A DNA stretch of 43,736 bases from Arsenicicoccus bolidensis DSM 15745 (GTDB taxonomy: Bacteria; Actinomycetota; Actinomycetes; Actinomycetales; Dermatophilaceae), in assembly GCF_000426385.1 (NCBI RefSeq), contig NZ_AUFG01000031.1, positions 1-43,736 on the forward strand, written 5' to 3'. The position numbers and the translations under genes were made by a program. The notes below the pieces were generated by a model, which ran no database searches, was not told the origin of the DNA, and saw only the letters and a list, made by a program, of their open reading frames with translations. Shown here in pieces: positions 18,901-32,556 of the stretch; position 1 is the stretch's first letter; the number at the start of each line of letters is the position of its first letter.

Positions 18901-20114
18901 CGGCTCGCGTCCTCCTGCGCGACCGAGCCGGCCGCGTAGTCGAAGGACCGGAGCATGCCGGCCACGTCGCGGACGGCCAGGTCGGGGACGTTGCGCTCGG
19001 CGAGCGGGCGCAGGGGCTCGCCCTCGAAGTCGAGCAGCACCCAGCCGCGCTCGGGCACGTCGAGGACCTGCCCCAGGTGGTAGTCGCCGTGGATGCGCTG
19101 CAGCAGCGGCCAGTCGGCGTCGCGGGCGGCGGCGAGGATCGCGTCGACCTCGGCCTCCTGCTCGCGCAGCGGCGGGTGGGCCTCGGCGGCCAGGATCCAG
19201 CGGCTGCGCATCGACAGCGCCAGGGTGCGGTGGTCCTCGTCGGTGGCCTCGGCGGTCTCCATCGCCTCGACGAGCGTGCGGTGCACCTCGCCGGTGGCGA
19301 CGCCGAGGGCGCGGGCGCGCTCGGAGAAGTCGGTGCCGGTGCTCGCGGCCTCGAGCGCGACGCGCCAGGCGTCGCGGACGTCGGGCAGGAACTCCTGGGC
19401 GAACGCGAGGTGGCCGCGGACGTCGTGCCCGTTGTCGGTCCAGCGCCCGCGCAGCGAGCCGAGGGGCCTCGGGACCAGCGTCGAGCCGGCCTCGGCGAGG
19501 GCGGTCTGCACCGTGACGTCGGGGTTGTCGCCGGCCGACAGCACGCGGAACACCTTGACGATCAACGGTGCCGGGGCACCGTCCGCGTCGTCCGCGGTGA
19601 CGATGATCGAGGTGTTGGACTGCTCGCCGGCCAGCACCTTGGCGCTGCGTATGGCGACGCGCCCGACCTCTGCGACGGGGCTGCCCTGCGCGCCGGTGTC
19701 GACCTTGCCGTGGTCCGGGGTGGCCTCGGTGTCGCCCTCGACGATGGTGCGGACGAGCTCGGCGACGTAGACGGGGTCGTGCGGTGCGTCGTAGACGTAG
19801 CGCGTGCCGAGCACCGAGTGCTCCATCGTGCCGACGAGCGCGTGCTCACCACCCTCGAGCGGGGTCGCGCGATAGGTGAGGGGCACCTGGTAGAGCACGG
19901 GAGGCTCGGCCGCGGTGTCGCGGACCAGCAGCGTCTCGATGCCGACCTCGCCCTCGGGGTCCTGGAAGCGGTAGCCGCCGACCCGCGCGAACTGGGGGCC
20001 GTCCTCGGAGCCCTTGCCGATGAACCACCGCTGCTCGCCGATCCACGCCTGCAGGGCCTCGAGCTTGGTCGGCTCCAGCGTGGCCCCGGCCTCGATCTTG
20101 CACGTGCCTGCCAT
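15942..20114 (-). CDS. Maltokinase-branching enzyme (Mak-GlgB) single-frame fusion
   Basis: 1390 codons in one frame. Residues 1 to about 475 are a maltokinase (ATP + maltose to maltose 1-phosphate): WFIGKGS, the ATP-site Lys in LIVKVFR, catalytic [10 protein letters not shown] and metal-binding VLLDFEGEP. Residues 481 to about 617 are a Ser/Thr/Ala-rich linker with a hydrophobic stretch at about 537-556. From about 618 comes a full GH13 branching enzyme, which makes alpha-1,6 branches: CBM48 part, [12 protein letters not shown] (nucleophile Asp), MVIAEEST (acid Glu) and [14 protein letters not shown] 40-residue Ser/Thr tail ends it. Separate mak and glgB genes are usual. An internal ATG at 18674 with GAAGGGA 6 nt upstream lies exactly at the old gene border, so free GlgB (910 residues) may also be made. 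It starts one base after the treS stop. Confidence 0.9.
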   Translation of the reverse strand: MAGTCKIEAGATLEPTKLEALQAWIGEQRWFIGKGSEDGPQFARVGGYRFQDPEGEVGIETLLVRDTAAEPPVLYQVPLTYRATPLEGGEHALVGTMEHSVLGTRYVYDAPHDPVYVAELVRTIVEGDTEATPDHGKVDTGAQGSPVAEVGRVAIRSAKVLAGEQSNTSIIVTADDADGAPAPLIVKVFRVLSAGDNPDVTVQTALAEAGSTLVPRPLGSLRGRWTDNGHDVRGHLAFAQEFLPDVRDAWRVALEAASTGTDFSERARALGVATGEVHRTLVEAMETAEATDEDHRTLALSMRSRWILAAEAHPPLREQEAEVDAILAAARDADWPLLQRIHGDYHLGQVLDVPERGWVLLDFEGEPLRPLAERNVPDLAVRDVAGMLRSFDYAAGSVAQEDASRSETAAAWAHAAREAFLDGYADATGRDPRHEPEVLRAMELDKALYEVVYEARNRPSWLPIPTGAVERLVAAAKGTTMKDHDAPRTDESADSASAPSTPSTVAPSADSASATGSGSTRHERPTKDSDRGDRSRLLGAVSGVVGAVGAAVASQVGEAARNAAGSAAQEVRSRAAAAMSTEASASTETGTSTETSTSTQAAAPARSVTQTGPRPVPVHTDEINRLVHGHHHDPHSVLGPHQGEGVVTVRTFKPRAATVGLVLDGRVVPFQHEHEGVWTATIEADQVPDYRVAVDYGDGFKHTVDDPYRFWPTLGEVDIHLISEGRHEQLWDVLGSHVRSYDGPLGTTRGTSFAVWAPNARTVRVAGDFNTWDSQGHPMRSLGGSGLWELFIPGVEPGTRYKYEILGKDGQWRAKADPMARRTEIPPATASVVDESTYRWSDEAWITERDATQRHEQPMSIYEVHLGSWRLGLSYTELADQLVAYVNDLGFTHVEFLPVAEHPYGPSWGYQVTGYYAPTSRFGSPDEFRHLVDALHQAGVGVILDWVPAHFPKDAFALAKFDGEALYEHPDPRRGDQPDWGTHVFDFGRPQVRNFLVANALYWLEEFHIDGLRVDAVASMLYLDYSRNEGEWLPNQYGGRENLDAVQLLQETNATVYKHHPGAMVIAEESTSWPGVTRPTEIGGLGFGFKWNMGWMHDTLDYVEHEAIYRQYHHGEMTFGMVYAFSENFVLPISHDEVVYGKGSLLRKMPGDRWQQLANLRAYLGFMWAHPGKKLLFMGQEFAQEAEWADAQSLDWWLLDQPWHLSVHQMVKSMNGTYRESPALWQLDTSGEGFRWIDASDAQGNVFSFLRYGKDEGEGRPAVACVSNFSGGPHHQYRIGLPHPGVWREVLNTDATEWAGSGVGNLGQVVAEEIPWHGLPYSAEITVPPLATVWFSAETPVPAEPTAVRRQERPELTSTSASASTSTSTEIGADAASRPELDATPGETQV
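18319..18381. repeat. 18-bp coding repeat in the Mak-GlgB linker
   Basis: About three and a half copies of GTGGACGTGCTGGTCTCG, with variants, encode the Thr/Ser/Glu-rich [15 protein letters not shown]-like stretch in the linker. Length in this linker is likely to vary among strains. Confidence 0.75.
18674..18687 (-). promoter_or_regulatory. Internal ribosome-binding site and ATG for GlgB
   Basis: On the minus strand GAAGGGA (18681-18687) lies 6 nt before an in-frame ATG (18672-18674). The position is the boundary between the maltokinase domain and the linker, where a separate glgB gene would be expected to begin. It suggests that the fusion arose by loss of the mak stop codon, with the old start retained. 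Confidence 0.55.
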
Positions 20115-20115
20115 C

Positions 20116-21834
20116 TCAGTCCTCGTTCCCGGTCTTGCGGACCAGCTTGAGCCAGAAGAAGTCTCGCGAACCCATGGTCACCGTGAAGCGTGCCTGCTCG
20201 TCCACGGAGACGAAGCCGCTGCCGCCGAACAGGTCCTGCACCTGGGCTCCGGCATACGGGCTGGGCAGCTGGATCCTGGTGCCCTGGGGGCGCGGCGACA
20301 GGTTGTTGACGCACAGGACGGTCTCGGCGGGGGTGTCCTCGTCCGCCTCGGCCTCGGTGACCTCGCGCAGGAAGGCGAGGATCGCGTCGTTGTCGCTCGG
20401 CATGACGGTGAAGGTGCCCATGCCCATCACCGGGTGGTGACGGCGCACCTGCAGCATGCCGCGCATCCAGTGCAGCAGCGACGAGCTGGACGCCATCGCC
20501 GCCTCGACGTTGACGTTGTTGTGGTGGTAGACGAGCGACTGGATGACCGGCAGGTAGAGCTTGCCGGGGTCGGCGCTGGAGAAACCCGCGTTGCGGTCCG
20601 GCGTCCACTGCATCGGCGTGCGCACCGCGTCGCGGTCGTTGAGCCAGATGTTGTCGCCCATGCCGAGCTCGTCGCCGTAGTACAGGCACGGCGAGCCGGG
20701 CAGGGACAGGACCAGCGCGTTGATCAGCTCGATCTCGGCGCGGGAGTTGTCCAGCAGGGGAGCGAGGCGGCGGCGGATGCCGACGTTGGCCTTCATGCGC
20801 GGGTCGGGGGCGTACCAGCCGTACATCGCGGCCCGCTCCTCGTTGTCCACCATCTCGAGCGTCAGCTCGTCGTGGTTGCGCAGGAAGGTGCCCCACTGCG
20901 TGCCCGTCGGGATCTCGGGGGTCTCCTCGAGCACCTTGACGATGGGCGTGGCCTTGCCCTCGCGCAGCGCGTAGTACAGGCGCGGCATCACGGGGAAGTG
21001 GAAGCACATCTGGCACTCCGGCGCCTCCTCGGAGCCGAAGTAGTCCACGACCTCGTGGGGCATCTGGTTGGCCTCGGCCAGCAGGATGCGGCCGGGGTAC
21101 TCCTCGTCCACCATGCGCCGCAGCTGGGCCAGGAACTCGTGCGTCCTGGGGTGGTTCTCGCCGTTGTGCCCGTCCTCCTCGAAGAGGTAGGGGACGGCGT
21201 CGAGCCGGAACCCGTCGATGCCCATGTCCATCCAGTAGCGGACGATGTCGAACATCTCCTCCTGGACCTTGGGGTTCTCGAAGTTGAGGTCCGGCTGGTG
21301 GGAGAAGAAGCGGTGCCAGAAGAACTGCCGGCGCACGGGGTCGAAGGTCCAGTTGGAGACCTCGGTGTCCACGAAGATGATGCGCGCGTCGGAGTACTTG
21401 GTGTCGTCGTCGGACCAGACGTAGTAGTCGCCGTAGGGCCCCTCGGGCTCCGAGCGGCTCGCCTGGAACCACGGGTGCTGGTCGCTGGTGTGGTTCATCA
21501 CGAAGTCGGTGATGATCCGGATGCCGCGGGCGTGGGCCTGCGACACCAGCTCCTTGAACTCCGGCAGCGTCCCGAACTCCGGCAGCACCGCGCGGTAGTC
21601 GGCGATGTCGTAGCCGCCGTCGCGCAGCGGTGACGCGTAGAACGGGGGCAGCCACAGGCAGTCGACGCCGAGCCACTGGAGGTAGTCGAGCTTGCCGAGC
21701 AGGCCGGTGAAGTCACCGGCGCCCGACCCGTTGCTGTCGGCGAAGGCGCGGACGAGCACCTCGTAGAAGACAGCCTTGCGGAACCAGCGCGGGTCGTGCT
21801 TGAGCCCGGGCTGGGCGAGGTTGAGGCCGTGCAC
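20116..21834 (-). CDS. Trehalose synthase (maltose alpha-D-glucosyltransferase)
   Basis: 572-residue GH13 enzyme that interconverts trehalose and maltose, providing maltose for the maltokinase encoded next. Typical features are [52 protein letters not shown] (nucleophile Asp), [10 protein letters not shown] (acid Glu) and [13 protein letters not shown]. It has no C-terminal kinase domain, unlike the common TreS-Mak fusion, because the kinase is fused to GlgB here. GTG start 3 nt after the glgE stop; its own stop is one base from the mak ATG (TGAGATG), so glgE-treS-mak-glgB is one operon. Confidence 0.95.
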   Translation of the reverse strand: MHGLNLAQPGLKHDPRWFRKAVFYEVLVRAFADSNGSGAGDFTGLLGKLDYLQWLGVDCLWLPPFYASPLRDGGYDIADYRAVLPEFGTLPEFKELVSQAHARGIRIITDFVMNHTSDQHPWFQASRSEPEGPYGDYYVWSDDDTKYSDARIIFVDTEVSNWTFDPVRRQFFWHRFFSHQPDLNFENPKVQEEMFDIVRYWMDMGIDGFRLDAVPYLFEEDGHNGENHPRTHEFLAQLRRMVDEEYPGRILLAEANQMPHEVVDYFGSEEAPECQMCFHFPVMPRLYYALREGKATPIVKVLEETPEIPTGTQWGTFLRNHDELTLEMVDNEERAAMYGWYAPDPRMKANVGIRRRLAPLLDNSRAEIELINALVLSLPGSPCLYYGDELGMGDNIWLNDRDAVRTPMQWTPDRNAGFSSADPGKLYLPVIQSLVYHHNNVNVEAAMASSSSLLHWMRGMLQVRRHHPVMGMGTFTVMPSDNDAILAFLREVTEAEADEDTPAETVLCVNNLSPRPQGTRIQLPSPYAGAQVQDLFGGSGFVSVDEQARFTVTMGSRDFFWLKLVRKTGNED

Positions 21835-21837
21835 CTG

Positions 21838-23859
21838 TCAGAACCTCCGGACGTGGATGATGTGGGCGGGTTCGGCGTCACGGCCGAGCCGGACGAAGTT
21901 GTCCGGTCCCCAGTGCCAGGACTGCTGGGTCATCTCGTCGTGCGCCACGAACCCGTCACCGTATCCCAGACCGAGGGCGGGCATGTCCAGGTGGATCCAG
22001 GACTCCCGCGTCGAGTGCGGGTCGAGGTTGGCGACGACGATGACGGTGTCGTCGTGACCGTCGGGCGTGCGTGCGGTCTTGGAGAACACGATGATGTTCT
22101 CGTCCTCGCAGTGGTGGAACGTGATGTTGCGCAGCAGCCTCAGCGAGGGGTGCCAGTGACGGATCTGGTTGAGCGTGCGCAGGTAGCCGTCGAGCGACTG
22201 ACCGGCCTTGGGCCCACCGGGCGCGTAGTCCGCCCAGCCGCGGTCCTTGAGCTGGTACTTCTCGTTGTCGATCTGCTCCTCGGCGCCCGGGCGCGCGACG
22301 TGCTCCATCAGCTCGTAGCCCGCATAGATGCCGTAGGTCGGGACGAGGGTGGCAGCGAGCGCAGCCCGGACCTTCCAGGCCGCCGGCCCGCCGTACTGCA
22401 TGTAGGGCGTGAGGATGTCGTGCGTCGTCGGCCAGAAGGACGGGCGCATGTAGGCCGCGGCGTCGCCGGCGAGCTCGGTGACGTACTCCTCGAGCTCCCA
22501 CTTCTCGTTGCGCCACGCGTAGTACGTGTAGGACTGCTGGAAGCCGATCTTGCCCAGCGTGTGCATCATCGCGGGCTTGGTGAACGCCTCGGCCAGCCAG
22601 ATGATCTCGGGGTGGGTCTTGGCCACGTCCGCGATCAGCCACTGCCAGAACTCGACCGGCTTGGTGTGCGGGTTGTCGACGCGGAAGAGCGTGACGCCAT
22701 GGTCGATCCACACCTGGATGACGTCGCGGACGGCCTGGTAGATGCCCGCCGGGTCGTTGTCGAAGTTCAGCGGATAGATGTCCTGGTACTTCTTGGGCGG
22801 GTTCTCGGCATACGCGATGGTCCCGTCGGCCCGCGTCGTGAACCACTCCGGGTGCTCGGTGACCCAGGGGTGGTCGGGCGAGCACTGCAGGGCGATGTCG
22901 AGCGCGACCTCGAGCCCCAGCTCGCGCGACCGGGCGACGAACGCGTCGAAGTCCTCGAACGTGCCGAGGCTCGGCTCGATCGCGTCGTGGCCACCCGCCT
23001 CGGAGCCGATGGCGTAGGGCGAGCCCGGGTCCAGCGGTCCCGCGGTCAGGGTGTTGTTGGGGCCCTTGCGGTTGGTCCTGCCGATGGGGTGGATCGGGGT
23101 GAGGTAGACGACGTCGAAGCCCATGTCCCGGATGGCCGGCAGCCGCTCGGCGGCGGTGCGCAGCGTCCCGGTGTGCCAGGTCCCGTCGGCGTCCTGGTAG
23201 GCGCCCTCGGAGCGGGGGAAGATCTCGTACCACGCCCCCGCCAGCGCCAGCTGACGCTCGACGAGCCAGCTCTGCTCGGGGGAGGGGGACACGTGGTCGC
23301 GGAGCGGGCGGGCCGTGATCTCACGCGCGACGGCGTCGCCCGCTCCGGCATACAGCCGGTCAGGCAGGGGACGGGAGGTGTCGCGCAGGGCGACCACGGC
23401 CTCCCGCAGGACCTGCTGCTGCTCGGGGGAGCGCTCGACCTCGGCGAGGGCCCGCTCGAGCACGAGCGCACCCTCCTCGAGCATGAGCTCGACGTCGACG
23501 CCGGCCTCGACCTTGATGACGGCGTCGTGGTGCCAGGTGCCGTAGGGGTCGGACCAGCCCTCGACGCGGTAGGACCACAGGCCCTCCCGGTCGGCGGCGA
23601 TCTGCGCCTCCCACAGGCTCAGGCCGACGTTGGTCGAGCGCATCGGGACGTAGGCCGTGCGCCCGTCCGGATCGGTGATGGCGACGGAGGCGTTCACGGC
23701 GTCATGACCCTCGCGGAACACCCGCGCGGTGACGGTGAACGGCTCGTGCACGACGGACTTGGCGGGCAGTCGCCCCTCGTCGACGCGAGGGGTCACGTCG
23801 AGCACGGGGATGCGGCCGATGGGGGTCTGGGGGGCGGATGACAGTCGTGGGGCGGTCAC
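21838..23859 (-). CDS. Alpha-1,4-glucan:maltose-1-phosphate maltosyltransferase GlgE
   Basis: 673-residue GH13_3 enzyme that adds maltosyl units from maltose 1-phosphate to alpha-glucan. An N-terminal beta domain (about 15-110, RIPVLDVTPRVDEGR), DVVYLTPIHPIGRTNRKG, DIALQCSPDHPW, VTLFRVDNPHTKPVEFW (nucleophile Asp) and IIWLAEAFTKPAMMH (acid Glu) identify it. The GTG at 23859 is chosen from a long upstream-open frame because TACCGT (23867-23872, complement) is 7 nt before it and the family N-terminus starts there. First gene of the glgE-treS-mak-glgB operon, divergent from glgP. In mycobacteria GlgE is known to be essential because maltose 1-phosphate is toxic. Confidence 0.95.
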   Translation of the reverse strand: MTAPRLSSAPQTPIGRIPVLDVTPRVDEGRLPAKSVVHEPFTVTARVFREGHDAVNASVAITDPDGRTAYVPMRSTNVGLSLWEAQIAADREGLWSYRVEGWSDPYGTWHHDAVIKVEAGVDVELMLEEGALVLERALAEVERSPEQQQVLREAVVALRDTSRPLPDRLYAGAGDAVAREITARPLRDHVSPSPEQSWLVERQLALAGAWYEIFPRSEGAYQDADGTWHTGTLRTAAERLPAIRDMGFDVVYLTPIHPIGRTNRKGPNNTLTAGPLDPGSPYAIGSEAGGHDAIEPSLGTFEDFDAFVARSRELGLEVALDIALQCSPDHPWVTEHPEWFTTRADGTIAYAENPPKKYQDIYPLNFDNDPAGIYQAVRDVIQVWIDHGVTLFRVDNPHTKPVEFWQWLIADVAKTHPEIIWLAEAFTKPAMMHTLGKIGFQQSYTYYAWRNEKWELEEYVTELAGDAAAYMRPSFWPTTHDILTPYMQYGGPAAWKVRAALAATLVPTYGIYAGYELMEHVARPGAEEQIDNEKYQLKDRGWADYAPGGPKAGQSLDGYLRTLNQIRHWHPSLRLLRNITFHHCEDENIIVFSKTARTPDGHDDTVIVVANLDPHSTRESWIHLDMPALGLGYGDGFVAHDEMTQQSWHWGPDNFVRLGRDAEPAHIIHVRRF

Positions 23860-24091
23860 TCGCGTCACGGTACCCAAAGAGTGTGTCCGGATCGCACCTG
23901 AGAGGTCGTCGTCTCGCCCAGCGGAGCGATTCCTCGCCGGTTCTCGCAGGTTACGGCGTGGTGCGCCCAAGGCTGGGTCTCCAGGGGGGCCCGTCCACTA
24001 CAGTTGGCGGCAGTCCCGGACCGCCCCAGGCCGCGCTGCAGCGGACCGTCGGATTCTTCGTGTCCGGGTGAACCACGACACCGGAGGCGAC

Positions 24092-26677
<2,586 letters not shown>

Positions 26678-26707
26678 CCGCCCGCGCGACCCCACCCCCA
26701 TCCCCGC

Positions 26708-26756
26708 AGATCGTGAGTGTCTGGTCCGCCCTTCTTGGACCGAACACTCACGATCT
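26708..26756 (+). terminator. Long hairpin after glgP
   Basis: A 20-bp stem beginning AGATCGTGAGTGT, with two adjacent mismatches and a 9-nt loop. It lies 30 bp beyond the glgP stop. The length and near perfection are more than a terminator needs, so it may also be a dispersed palindromic element. Confidence 0.75.
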
Positions 26757-26914
26757 CGGTGTGGTGGGGGTGGGATCCAGGCAGCTGCCGTATGACGCGC
26801 CAACGGCCTCTCGCCGGCGCCACCATGCCCAGGCGGCACCACCGGGTGCACGACCGGCCTGCGTCTGGATCACCGTCCTGCGTCCGGGCCACTGTCCTAC
26901 GTCTGGCCTGCCGG

Positions 26915-26946
26915 CCCCCGTCTTGGGCTGCAGCCCCAGACGGGGG
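26915..26946. terminator. Palindrome between glgP and glgX
   Basis: CCCCCGTCT (26915-26923) faces AGACGGGGG (26938-26946) around a TGGGCTGCAGCCCC core. It is a 32-bp palindrome with one mismatched pair. It probably ends the glgX transcript coming from the right, although it is about 75 bp from the glgX stop. Confidence 0.6.
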
Positions 26947-27008
26947 ACGGCCATCCAGACGGGGATCGGCCAGGCAGACGGGGGACGGCCACCCAGACGG
27001 GGGCGCGG
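26937..27008. repeat. 19-bp tandem repeat, 3.8 copies
   Basis: The unit CAGACGGGGGACGGCCANN is repeated at 26937, 26956, 26975 and 26994, the last one cut short. It begins inside the right arm of the palindrome above. The core CAGACGGGGG recurs in the terminator at 37985-38031 and loosely in 82-116. No coding sense. Confidence 0.85.
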
Positions 27009-27019
27009 CGACGTTGGGG

Positions 27020-29167
<2,148 letters not shown>

Positions 29168-29260
29168 GGCGCCGAGTGTAGGGCGGGCCGCGCGCCGGAC
29201 GGCGCGGACGCTCGGGGGGCGAGGATGGCTCGGGCCAGTCCGTGACGTTACGGTGGAGCC

Positions 29261-29758
29261 ATGACGGATCCCACCTCCCTCCCCAACTTCCCGCCGCCTG
29301 CCGACGAGCACCCGCTGCGCGGCCAGGTCCTCTCCGCCCTCCACGACGACGGGCTCATGGCGGACCTCGACGCCGACGGCGACGTCGCCTACAAGGTGCA
29401 GGGCCAGCAGCTGTTCGTCCGGTGCATCGAGGGCGACGTCACCATCATGCGCGTCTTCGGCCAGTGGCAGATCGGCGAGGACGTCCCCGCCGACGAGCTG
29501 GCCCAGCTGCGTGCCTGCAACGAGCTGTCCTTGCGCATGAGCGTCGTCAAGGCCGGCCTCGCCGGCGGCACCCTCGTCGTGACCGCCGAGCACGTCATGC
29601 TCCCGGGCACCGACGTCAAGGTCCTGCTGCCCATGACGACCTCCGTCGTCCTCGCGGCCGTCCAGACCTGGCACCAGATCGCCACCGGTCAGGTCCAGCT
29701 CGACGAGGACGGCGACGGCCAGGGCGACCTCGGCCAGGGCGGGCTCCAACAGTCCTGA
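29261..29758 (+). CDS. YbjN-domain protein
   Basis: 165 residues. A compact domain of the YbjN/T3SS-chaperone-like fold lies at about 22-140: VLSALHDDGLMADLDADGDVAYKVQGQQLFVRC, then FGQWQIGEDVPADELAQLRACNELS and a C-terminal helix. Members are poorly characterised; some are thought to be chaperones or regulators. The acidic tail (DEDGDGQGD) is unusual. The ATG at 29261 has TACGGT 6 nt upstream (29249-29254) and also a GGAG 2 nt before it, so leaderless translation is favoured but not certain. Confidence 0.8.
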   Translation: MTDPTSLPNFPPPADEHPLRGQVLSALHDDGLMADLDADGDVAYKVQGQQLFVRCIEGDVTIMRVFGQWQIGEDVPADELAQLRACNELSLRMSVVKAGLAGGTLVVTAEHVMLPGTDVKVLLPMTTSVVLAAVQTWHQIATGQVQLDEDGDGQGDLGQGGLQQS

Positions 29759-29779
29759 GCCCCTCCGGCCGTATGCCGT

Positions 29780-29815
29780 CGCGCCCCTGCCCTCCCTCGT
29801 GAGGGGAGGGGCGCG
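29780..29815 (+). terminator. Terminator of the YbjN-like gene
   Basis: A 15-bp stem with one G/G mismatch (CGCGCCCCT... with ...AGGGGCGCG) and a 6-nt loop, 21 bp after the stop. GTATGCCG at 29771 lies directly before it, as at several other terminators here. Confidence 0.85.
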
Positions 29816-29844
29816 CCCGTTCCCCCGAACGTCCGCAGGTGAAG

Positions 29845-29858
29845 TTACCAGCGGGTAA
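29845..29858 (+). promoter_or_regulatory. 14-bp palindrome in the etfB promoter region
   Basis: TTACCAGCGGGTAA has perfect TTACC/GGTAA arms around 4 bp. TAATGT, a -10-like box, overlaps its right arm (29856-29861). A protein bound here would block transcription of etfBA. A further -10-like CACAAT at 29930-29935 could serve a second promoter nearer the gene. The form is that of a TetR-type operator, and a similar site lies upstream of the lipase. Confidence 0.6.
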
Positions 29859-30000
29859 TGTAGAGGGAGGCCCGGGCGTGACGTCCGCCGGTGTGGTGAC
29901 CACCACTGCGCCGACGCGTCCCGTCAGGGCACAATGCCAACCGTGCGGCGTCGCCGTCCTGGCGCACGCCGCGAGCACCGAGAGAAGAGGACCCGCACGC

Positions 30001-30786
30001 ATGGACATCGTTGTCTGCGTCAAGCACGTGCCGGACGCCCAGGGCGACCGCGGCTTCGACGACACCGACTGGACCACCGACCGCCAGGCCGTCGACGGCC
30101 TCATGTCCGAGCTCGACGAGTACCCCGTCGAGGAGGCGCTGCGGATCATCGAGGCGGGCGAGGGCACCCTGACCGTCATCACGATGGGCCCGGACGCCGC
30201 CGCCGACGCCGTCAAGAAGGCCCTGCAGATGGGCGCGGACAAGGGCGTCCACGTCAACGACGAGGCGCTGCACGGCAGCGACTCGGTCGCCACCTCCCTC
30301 GTCCTCGCCGAGGCCATCAAGAAGGTCGGCCAGCCCGACCTCGTGATGTTCGGGATGGCGTCGACCGACGGCGCCATGAGCGTCGTCCCGGCCATGGTCG
30401 CCGAGCGTCTGGGGCTGCCCCAGGTGACGCTGGCGTCCGAGCTCACCGTCGAGGGCTCCTCGGTGACGATCCGCCGCGACGGCGACACCGCCACCGAGCG
30501 CATCGAGGCATCCCTGCCCGCCGTCGTCTCGGTCACCGACCAGACCGGCAACGAGCCGCGCTACCCCTCCTTCAAGGGGATCATGGCCGCCAAGAAGAAG
30601 CCCGTGGAGACCTGGTCGCTCGCCGACCTCGGCATCGAGCCCGCCCAGGTGGGCCTCGAGGCCGCGTCGACCAAGGTCGAGCAGGCCACGCCGCGCCCGC
30701 CGCGCGAGCAGGGCACGATCGTCAAGGACGAGGGCGAGGGCGGCACGCAGCTCGCCGAGTTCCTCGCGTCCAAGAAGTTCATCTGA
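30001..30786 (+). CDS. Electron transfer flavoprotein, beta subunit
   Basis: 261-residue EtfB/FixA. It accepts electrons, with EtfA, from acyl-CoA dehydrogenases and other flavin enzymes and passes them to the respiratory chain through ETF dehydrogenase. Features are MDIVVCVKHVPD at the start, the AMP-binding-type region around DLVMFGMASTDGAMSVVPAMVAERLGLPQ and the recognition-loop-like VTDQTGNEPRYPSFKGIMAAKKKP. The ATG at 30001 is preceded by GAGAAGAGGA, and the family N-terminus begins there. Followed by etfA after 31 nt. Confidence 0.95.
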   Translation: MDIVVCVKHVPDAQGDRGFDDTDWTTDRQAVDGLMSELDEYPVEEALRIIEAGEGTLTVITMGPDAAADAVKKALQMGADKGVHVNDEALHGSDSVATSLVLAEAIKKVGQPDLVMFGMASTDGAMSVVPAMVAERLGLPQVTLASELTVEGSSVTIRRDGDTATERIEASLPAVVSVTDQTGNEPRYPSFKGIMAAKKKPVETWSLADLGIEPAQVGLEAASTKVEQATPRPPREQGTIVKDEGEGGTQLAEFLASKKFI

Positions 30787-30817
30787 GCCGGCCACGGCGA
30801 CAAAGGAGTTCACTGAC

Positions 30818-31768
30818 ATGGCTGAAGTTCTCGTACTGGTCGACCACACCGACGGCAAGCTCAAGAAGACGTCCGCCGAGTTGCTGACGCTCGCGCGCCG
30901 CATCGGTGAGCCGAGCGCCGTATTCCTCGGCAAGGGCGTCGAGACCGCCCTGCCCGTCCTCGCCAAGTACGGCGCGGAGAAGGTCTACGTCAACGACGAC
31001 GAGCAGATCGCGCAGTACCTCGTCGGCCCGACGGTCGACGCCCTGGCCGCGGTCGTCGCGCAGGCGTCGCCGGTGGCGGTGCTGATGACCACCGGCACCA
31101 ACGCCAAGGAGGTCGCGGGCCGGCTCGCGGTCCGCTGCGACGGTGGCGTCCTCACCGACGCGATCGACGTGGAGTCCGGCGGCAACGGCGTCCTCACGAC
31201 GCAGTCCGTCTTCGCCGGCAACTGGACCGTCCAGGCCACCGGCACCAAGGGCCCGACCTTCGTGACGGTCAAGCCCGGCTCGGTCGCCCCCGAGGCGTCC
31301 CAGGGTGCGGCCGCGCAGGAGTCCGTCACGGCGGAGATCTCCGACGCGTCCAAGGGCGCCCGCATCGTCGACAGCCAGCCCAAGCAGTCGACGGGCCGTC
31401 CGGACCTGTCCACCGCGCAGATCGTCGTCTCCGGCGGTCGCGGCACGGGCGGCGACTTCACCCAGGTCGAGGAGTTCGCCGACTCGATGAAGGCCGCCGT
31501 CGGCGCCTCGCGCGCGGCCGTCGACGCCGGGTGGTACCCGCACTCCTCGCAGGTCGGCCAGACCGGCAAGCAGGTGTCGCCGCAGCTCTACGTCGCGTGC
31601 GGCATCTCCGGCGCGATCCAGCACCGGGCGGGCATGCAGACGTCCAAGACGATCGTTGCCGTCAACAAGGACGAGGAGGCGCCGATCTTCGAGCTCGTCG
31701 ACTTCGGCGTCGTGGGCGACCTGTTCAGCGTCCTGCCCCAGGCCACCGAGGCCGTCAAGAAGCGCTGA
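30818..31768 (+). CDS. Electron transfer flavoprotein, alpha subunit
   Basis: 316-residue EtfA/FixB, the FAD-binding partner of EtfB. Variable N-terminal domain to about residue 190, then the conserved FAD domain: [53 protein letters not shown] and [30 protein letters not shown] (30802-30808) lies 9 nt before the ATG. A stem-loop element begins one base after the stop. Confidence 0.96.
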   Translation: MAEVLVLVDHTDGKLKKTSAELLTLARRIGEPSAVFLGKGVETALPVLAKYGAEKVYVNDDEQIAQYLVGPTVDALAAVVAQASPVAVLMTTGTNAKEVAGRLAVRCDGGVLTDAIDVESGGNGVLTTQSVFAGNWTVQATGTKGPTFVTVKPGSVAPEASQGAAAQESVTAEISDASKGARIVDSQPKQSTGRPDLSTAQIVVSGGRGTGGDFTQVEEFADSMKAAVGASRAAVDAGWYPHSSQVGQTGKQVSPQLYVACGISGAIQHRAGMQTSKTIVAVNKDEEAPIFELVDFGVVGDLFSVLPQATEAVKKR

Positions 31769-31769
31769 C

Positions 31770-31877
31770 CTACCTCAGGTAGTCACATCCGCCGGGGTTA
31801 GCACGCCAGGCGAGTGTGACTACCCGAGGTAGGCACATCCGCCTGGGTTGGACGTGCCGACGCCAGGCGGGTATGAC
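31770..31877. repeat. Stem-loop intergenic element, copy B, with a second hairpin attached
   Basis: CTACCTCAGGTAG (31770-31782) and CTACCCGAGGTAG (31820-31832) flank an inverted repeat (TCACATCCGCCGGGG facing CGCCAGGCGAGTGTGA). A second inverted repeat of the same family follows at once, with left arm GGCACATCCGCCTGGG and right arm GCCAGGCGGGTATGAC ending at 31877. So copy B is about one and a half to two units long, compared with one at 9023-9085. It also begins one base after a TGA stop. Confidence 0.8.
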
Positions 31878-31908
31878 GGGCCGGGCATGACGAACCGGGT
31901 ATGACGAG
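31867..31908. repeat. Three 14-bp repeats carrying GTATGAC
   Basis: GCGGGTATGACGGG, CCGGGCATGACGAA and CCGGGTATGACGAG stand head to tail. The first overlaps the end of the preceding hairpin. Two of the three contain the heptamer GTATGAC; the middle one has GCATGAC. From here to 32058 I see no gene; TAGGGT at about 31978-31983 could be the -10 box of the next operon. Confidence 0.8.
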
Positions 31909-32058
31909 CTCAGGTCGATCCGTGGCCGCCGCCACGCGCACGCGTGAGGGCGGCCCCGATCTTCGTCATACGGCCTCTAGGGTGGGAACCGCCCGGCGGG
32001 GCCACGACGTCCACCAGAGGACGTCAGCAGCAGTGCAGCGGTGCGGAGGGGGATCCAC

Positions 32059-32556
32059 ATGACCACGCGACGGTCCCAGGTCGTGGTGCTCGGGATGACG
32101 GCCGTCCTGGCGGGTGCGATCACCGGCTGCTCGTCGGGCACCCGCCCCACGTCGGCCGGGGTCTGCGTCGACCCCGACAGCAACACCCGCGTCGAGGACC
32201 GCTACTGCGACCAGTGCCTCGACCCGCGCACGGGCAAGCCGCTGCGCAAGCCGAATGGCCAGCCCTACACCGAGGCGGAGTGTGAGGCGCAGCACCGTCG
32301 CGGGGGTGGCGGGGTCCTGCTGCTCGGCGGGATGCGCGGCCCGGGCTGGTACTACTACAACAACGGCGCGCGGGTCCCGCGGGTGGGTGGCGCCGTCAGC
32401 GGCGGCAGCTTCAGCGCACCGTCCAACCACTCCTACGTCCGCGGCGGTGTCGACCGCAACGGCACGACCCTCGACGCGTCGAAGGTCAAGGGCGGCAAGA
32501 CCACGACCATCTCGCGGGGCGGCTTCGGTGGGTCCGGCAGCAAGGGCAGCAGCTGA
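32059..32556 (+). CDS. Lipoprotein resembling YgiB/DUF1190
   Basis: 165 residues with a lipoprotein signal: TRR, a hydrophobic stretch and the lipobox AITGC (Cys at about residue 24). Then come four more Cys (GVCVD, RYCDQC, EAEC), a Gly-rich region with WYYYNNG, and a Gly/Ser C-terminus ending KTTTISRGGFGGSGSKG. That last motif closely parallels the TVTRGGFG end of E. coli YgiB as I remember it. I therefore read it as a DUF1190-like surface lipoprotein, although the middle is divergent. GGAGGGGG precedes the ATG at 32059. Its stop overlaps the start of the ligase gene. Confidence 0.75.
   Translation: MTTRRSQVVVLGMTAVLAGAITGCSSGTRPTSAGVCVDPDSNTRVEDRYCDQCLDPRTGKPLRKPNGQPYTEAECEAQHRRGGGGVLLLGGMRGPGWYYYNNGARVPRVGGAVSGGSFSAPSNHSYVRGGVDRNGTTLDASKVKGGKTTTISRGGFGGSGSKGSS

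Noticed and set aside
16164-20150. A 1328-codon open frame on the plus strand opposite mak-glgB
   Set aside because: It mirrors the real gene's codon positions in high-GC DNA and its translation is Val/Gly/Leu/Asp/His-rich without any domain. The minus strand carries full catalytic motifs.
29942-30000. A GTG 6 nt after CACAAT as a leaderless start upstream of etfB
   Set aside because: The frame is not that of EtfB and the Arg-rich translation has no similarity. The site is better read as a transcription start with a short leader.
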